The notes under the pieces were generated by a model, which had not been told where the DNA came from, did no database searches, and saw only the letters and a list, made by a program, of their open reading frames with translations. From the NCBI GenBank assembly GCA_013399695.1, contig VXAU01000928.1, positions 170,815-234,814 of the forward strand: a stretch of DNA of 64,000 bases. Reading direction: 5' to 3'. This document shows, piece after piece, positions 59,474 to 64,000 of this stretch. The position numbers were made by a program, and so were the translations under genes. This DNA comes from Formicarius rufipectus (Eukaryota; Chordata; Aves; Passeriformes; Formicariidae). The stretch's first letter is position 1; every line of letters starts with the position of its first letter.

Positions 59474-62400
59474 ACCTGTGTGCCCACCAGGAGGTCTGAT
59501 GCACTCAGGTCACCAAGGGGCTGGCTGCTTTTTGCACTGTGGGGTATCACTCTTACAAGAAACTCCTCACAGCCCGGTGGATGGGAAGATTTACAGGGAT
59601 CAGACTGGGAGCAATGCAGGAATTAGAGGGTTTTTAGGCTCTGGAAGCAGAGTATGTCGAGCAAACCCTGCTCAGTGAGATGAAGATCCATGCCCACTCA
59701 GCACTGTGCAGGTCCCAGCAGAGGACTTCTTGCACTGGGTTGTCCTTTAGTGAAGCTCCGTGCTGAGTTCCTTTGAGTTTCTGTCTTCAATGAATTGAAA
59801 ATAAATGCTGCCTGTCTCTCTCAAATGTTGCCCCAGGTCTGTAGTGAGCTCGTGAGGGGTGTGCAGACCCCAATTAAATCCTGCCTCAGGTAGCAGGTGC
59901 CATTTGCCCCAGCACTCAAGTGATGGAAGACTCACTCTCCACTTTCAAGGTGGTCTGTGCAACCCTAATAGCTCGTGGCATCCTGATTAAACAGGAGAAA
60001 GGCATTCAGAGGAGTGTGAATGTGCTGGTGTCTTTGTCAACATGGGGCACCAGGCATGGAGAGCTCCTGGGAAGGGTCCCAAAGGGCCTTTCTCTTCCCT
60101 CAGGGGTGGTGGATGTGTAAGAGAAGAGGACATGAGACTGAGCTGGCTTTGGGAGTTGGTGGCTTGGCCATTAGAAACACAGCCTGGGTTTATTTATTGC
60201 TTACTGAGGATACATTTAATTGCAATGTTAGGCAGTTCTCCAGGTATTAGAGACAACCTTGCCCAACCTTGCCTGGTGCCTTGACACTGGTGTGCATGCT
60301 CACCTTCTTGCTTGCTCTGCTGCATTTTGCTGTAGATCCCATGGTTTGTGCTCTGGGGCTTGATTTAGTTAGCTGAAGCTGTGGGGATACAAAACCAATG
60401 AGAAGCACAAAATAACCCCAGAATGACGCTGTTTCCCTGGCAACATGAAGTTCTTGTGATACAACTGCTCCTGGATTGCCCTTCCCTGCCCTGCAATACC
60501 CTCTTTGAGCTGCTGAGACAGTGAATGCTGCCCTGAGGCCATGGGAAACACCACTGTTGGTACAGACCTGGACTGGGAAGCAAAAGGATGAGCTGGTGCA
60601 ACTGTTGGTGGATTTTTTAATTTTATTATTTTTCCTTTTATGAGTCCAGCTCTGCCCAATTTCCTCTTTGCCAGATCTGTCACTTTGATCCTGCTCTCCT
60701 CCAGGTTTCTGCCATGGGACACACGTGTGAACATGTGGCAAAATGTTGTGCCAGCAAGTTGGAAGAGGTACTGCAGATGCCATTCATTGTGCTGGCTGGA
60801 GTCCTAAAGAGCTGGCAAGCTCTGCATTTCCTAACACCATTTTCAAGTGTCAAAGCTGTATAAAAGCCTATCCAGCAAAGGAGTCTCAGTGGCACAGCCC
60901 TGATTAACAAGCTACTGTGCATTTGCTGATGCCTTTTACAGCTCTGCTTGACCCAAGTGTCATCAGTGCCCTTCCTTCACTGCAGTTGTCTGAGCTGGGT
61001 GTTACCCCAGAGCCACCTCAGACTTTGGGGAAGTTTTTGGAATTGCATCCAGCTGGTATTTACCTGCAATTTCCTCTGTTTGACGCCAGCAATTATGTTT
61101 GTCCTTTCCTCTGCTGCTCTCTGCTTACTCTCCATTCTGCTGCTCCCCTTGCTCTATGAAGAGGTAGTAAGATTATATTTAAAGCCTCTTTTGTTTCTCC
61201 AGGGCTTGCTGGGCAAGGATTTATGAGTGTCTTAATTCCACAGTACTTGGGGCAGGGGAGTGTTTGCTCACTTCCTGGTGGCCCAAATAACTCCTGTTAT
61301 TTGGATGTGTTCTTAGTCTCCCCAGTTATTGGTTATTAGGACTTTTTTTTTTTAATTAATCATGCAAAAGGAGCAATGATGTGCACACAGCATAATGCCC
61401 AAAGTACCAAATACAGAGGTCCTAGATGAATGAACACCTGAGGATGCAGAGTCACTCTGTCCTCTAATTCCCAAATAGAATTTAGGTTGAAAATACACTT
61501 TTAAATATAGCTATGGCTCTGTCAACAAGACTATGTTGATCAAAGGGTAGGGACAGACTTGCCCACCAACCATTGCATTTCATGGGAGTCCCCAGAAGTC
61601 CTGGCTTTTCTTAGTTCTTAGATAAAACTCACTCATGCCAGTGAATAAGGATGGCTATGGGTCTGTAATAGCCATACATGATTTTGTTTTCATAGAGATG
61701 AGCCTCAAAGTAAAAGACAGAGCAGATCTTGCCTGTTAAATACTTGGCTGCCCTGTGGTGTCAGTGCTATTATTAGTAGGGAGGGTTTTGAAAGCACTTT
61801 TCTGGCTCAATCCTTTGGTGAAGTCAAAGGCAAACTTCTGCTCACCTTCAAGGGTGACAGTGAGCTGCCGTTGTATCCAGCTGAAAATCTCACCCCTTGT
61901 GGGTGAAGTCAGGATGTCTTTCTGCTGTGTTGTGACTGTTGCCTGAACAAAACATATCCTGAAGTATTGATAGTAAATAAATATTTTAGCAGTGATACTT
62001 TTGTTGCTTTGACTTTTTTTCCCCTCCATCCCAGCTGCATTCTTCTAAAGTGAAGTAGCAGCAAAATGGCAGAGAGATCCATACTCAGCTAATGTTCCCC
62101 CACTGGAGTGGTCACAAGAAGCAGCCCTGCCCTCCCCATTTAAGAAGGGGTCCCACAGCTCGTAGATGGAGCTCTCTGGGATGTCTAAGGGCAAATGGAA
62201 AAGTGGAGAGCATAATTTGTGTGGGGTTTGAGGGTGGCGTTGGATTGCTTTACATTCTGTGTGCTCAGTTTCAAATGAGATGTAAACTGAAGATTCTCCC
62301 CACCTGTGGTCATTAAATGCCTCATGGCATTTTTCATAAGACCAGGGGATCTTGGTGAAATCCCAACTCGATTAATTATGTACTGCTTCCCTAAAGTTCT

Positions 62401-64000
62401 TCTGCAGTTCCAAGAAGACGCAGCATCTTTCCCTCCTTCCTGTGTTGTCAATTAGAGTGCAGGCTTGTTAGCTGGTTTATTATCTCTTTCCCTTTGAAAG
62501 AGGCTCAGAGGTGGTTTTGTCAGTGCTGAATGAAGTATGGAGTAAATAGTTTGTATACTGGAATGCTGTGCTTAGGAAAGGCTTTGGGAGATCTGTGGAT
62601 CAAAGTGTCTGTTTGTGTGTGGGGGTTTTTTTATCCCCCTTAATGAGGGCAAGCGTAGCAAACATATCAAAGGTATCAACCACCAAGCACCTGAGTCCAC
62701 CTGTGGCTCGAAAAACAGCCTAAGAACTCATCTGTAAGATGTGACTGACTTGTCAGCTTTCTTTTTGTCCTCCTGTGCTTGCATCCTCCCTTATCTGTGT
62801 GTGGTGGTGAGTAATTCCTGGCTCCCAGTAACAAATCTCAAAGGGTTCTGCTCAGCATGGTGGAAATGGTGAACAGGGCCTGCAGCAGCCACAAAGACCT
62901 CCTGTTGGAGTGTAGAGGTTCCCACACAACACTGCTGGGTCTCTCCAAAAAGTTCAGCTGGTAGTTCCATTAGAAATTTTTTTTTTAATTTCATTTTTGA
63001 AGGTGAAGTTGATACTTATCATGGTTCTGTGATAGACGTGGGCTGCCCCAGGCAGGGAACAAACGTGGTTCTCTGCTCTCTGGGTGGGAAACTGGAAGCA
63101 CTGGAGACCTTCACCCTGGGGCCAGTGCCAGCTGCCCATGGGGGGTTTTGCTCATTAATTCCCCCACCTTAGCAATGACAGGCAAATGGGGAACACAATG
63201 CAGGGGACACCAGTTCTGTGCAGTAGCCTTCCCTCCACAGTACTCTTTAAATCCACAAAACACCCGGATCTGTGGCTGCTTTTTCTTGTTGCAATCAAAT
63301 GCCTGTGTGCTTACACACATTCCCCGAGAGAAAATAATTTTTGAGGGTCTTTCTTCTGCGTCTGTCACAATCTCTCTTATGTCAGGCTTGCTGGGTTTGC
63401 TTTCTGAGCCAAACTACAAGTGAAGTTTTAGCTTCTTGAAGGGGAGAAAACCTCTCAGAGTGCTTTGTGAGGTGACCAACGTGTGACCAACAAGCACTAG
63501 TGGAAGTAGTGAACAAAGTAGCTGGTGTTGAAATCAATGCTATGGGTTTAGACTTTAAGCTCCATTGTCCTGGTGTGGGCTCTGTCCTTCCAGTTTCACC
63601 CCATGCCCTGCCAGCCCCTGCTGAGGTGAGGGCTGGCATTTGCCCACAGTGAGCCCTGGCCAGCCCAGAGAAGTTGCACAGTTCCAGGTGGGTTGCCAGG
63701 CTGGACCCTTTGCCCCAGCCTTACTCTGAAAGTCTGGGACACTTTGGGGCAGCCTTGGGAGCTCAGATGTGTCACAGAGGCTTTGGCAGGGCTGGCACAG
63801 GCAGGTGGGCAGAGCAGAGCTGATCCAGACCTGTGTGCCGCTGGGGTCCTGGCACTGACCTGCTCATCCCAGTGGCACTGGGAAGGGAAGACTTCTTGAC
63901 ACATTTGTGGCATGTCAAGCACAGCTCAGTTCTGGTAGCTTCTCCCACCTTTGACTAATTGCTGACCTGACATCTTTCTGATAGTGACCTTGTTTCAGCT
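59474..64000. other. Intergenic sequence to the end of the window
   Basis: No exon, RNA gene or clear transposon is seen in this 4.5-kb stretch. The 178-codon - strand frame at 60247-60783 overlaps other open frames, has no recognisable domain and no splice context, so I do not call it. Poly-T runs occur near 61343 and 62980. Confidence 0.45.

Noticed and set aside
59511..59524. CTCF-like string caccaaggggctgg
   Set aside because: Only about 11 of 14 positions match, with a mismatch in the core.
60247..60783. Open frame of 178 codons on the - strand
   Set aside because: No known domain, other frames are open in parallel, and there is no splice or poly-A context. Treated as chance.
4278..64000. 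Search for a CRISPR array, tRNA, rRNA or bacterial-type system
   Set aside because: No regularly spaced repeats, no tRNA-like clover structure and no prokaryotic gene organisation were seen; the DNA is vertebrate.

Overview
The window is vertebrate nuclear DNA, most likely from a bird. It carries CR1 LINE fragments in both orientations, LTR pieces that resemble avian endogenous-retrovirus LTRs, and a few old MIR-type SINEs. The only protein-coding gene I can support is the 3' end of SEPTIN9 on the + strand: the last two coding exons at 1336-1387 and 2157-2292, the stop codon, and a 3'UTR with two good polyadenylation signals. No bacterial, plasmid or phage feature is present.

From about 4.3 kb to the end (nearly 60 kb) I find no convincing protein-coding exon, so the rest reads as a gene desert downstream of SEPTIN9. 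It alternates between unremarkable G/T-rich intergenic sequence and AT-rich blocks dense in TAAT, ATTA and TTAATTAA motifs. Those blocks look like vertebrate conserved non-coding elements, at about 6.3, 19.2-20.1, 21.0, 25.5-26.0, 39.0-39.6, 42.1-42.3, 46.5-46.9, 48.0-48.5 and 55.7-56.6 kb. They are called from composition and motifs only; no alignment was possible. A CpG-rich zone at 17.2-19.0 kb contains a YY1-type motif and is the best candidate for an unannotated promoter, possibly of a non-coding RNA. A perfect match to the CTCF core consensus lies at 28919-28932, and two perfect MEF2 sites 25 bp apart lie at 6316-6350.

Mobile elements: a CR1 remnant of about 1.6 kb with reverse-transcriptase coding traces (30.9-32.5 kb, - strand), several short CR1 3' ends, three MIR-like SINEs, and two probable solo LTRs (45.3-46.3 kb on -, 58.9-59.5 kb on +). 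The most notable is a 5'-truncated RTE-like LINE at 49487-50265 on the - strand, bounded by an exact 11-bp direct repeat that looks like its target-site duplication. RTE-type LINEs are patchily distributed in birds, so this copy may help place the species.

Assembly notes: there is one ambiguous base at 2396 in a C-rich tract, and 25 Ns at 56723-56747 inside a poly-A run. I found no CRISPR array, tRNA, rRNA or operon-like structure, and no coding system that I would call new. The most promising undescribed material is regulatory: the orphan CpG island, the CTCF and MEF2 sites, and the AT-rich blocks.
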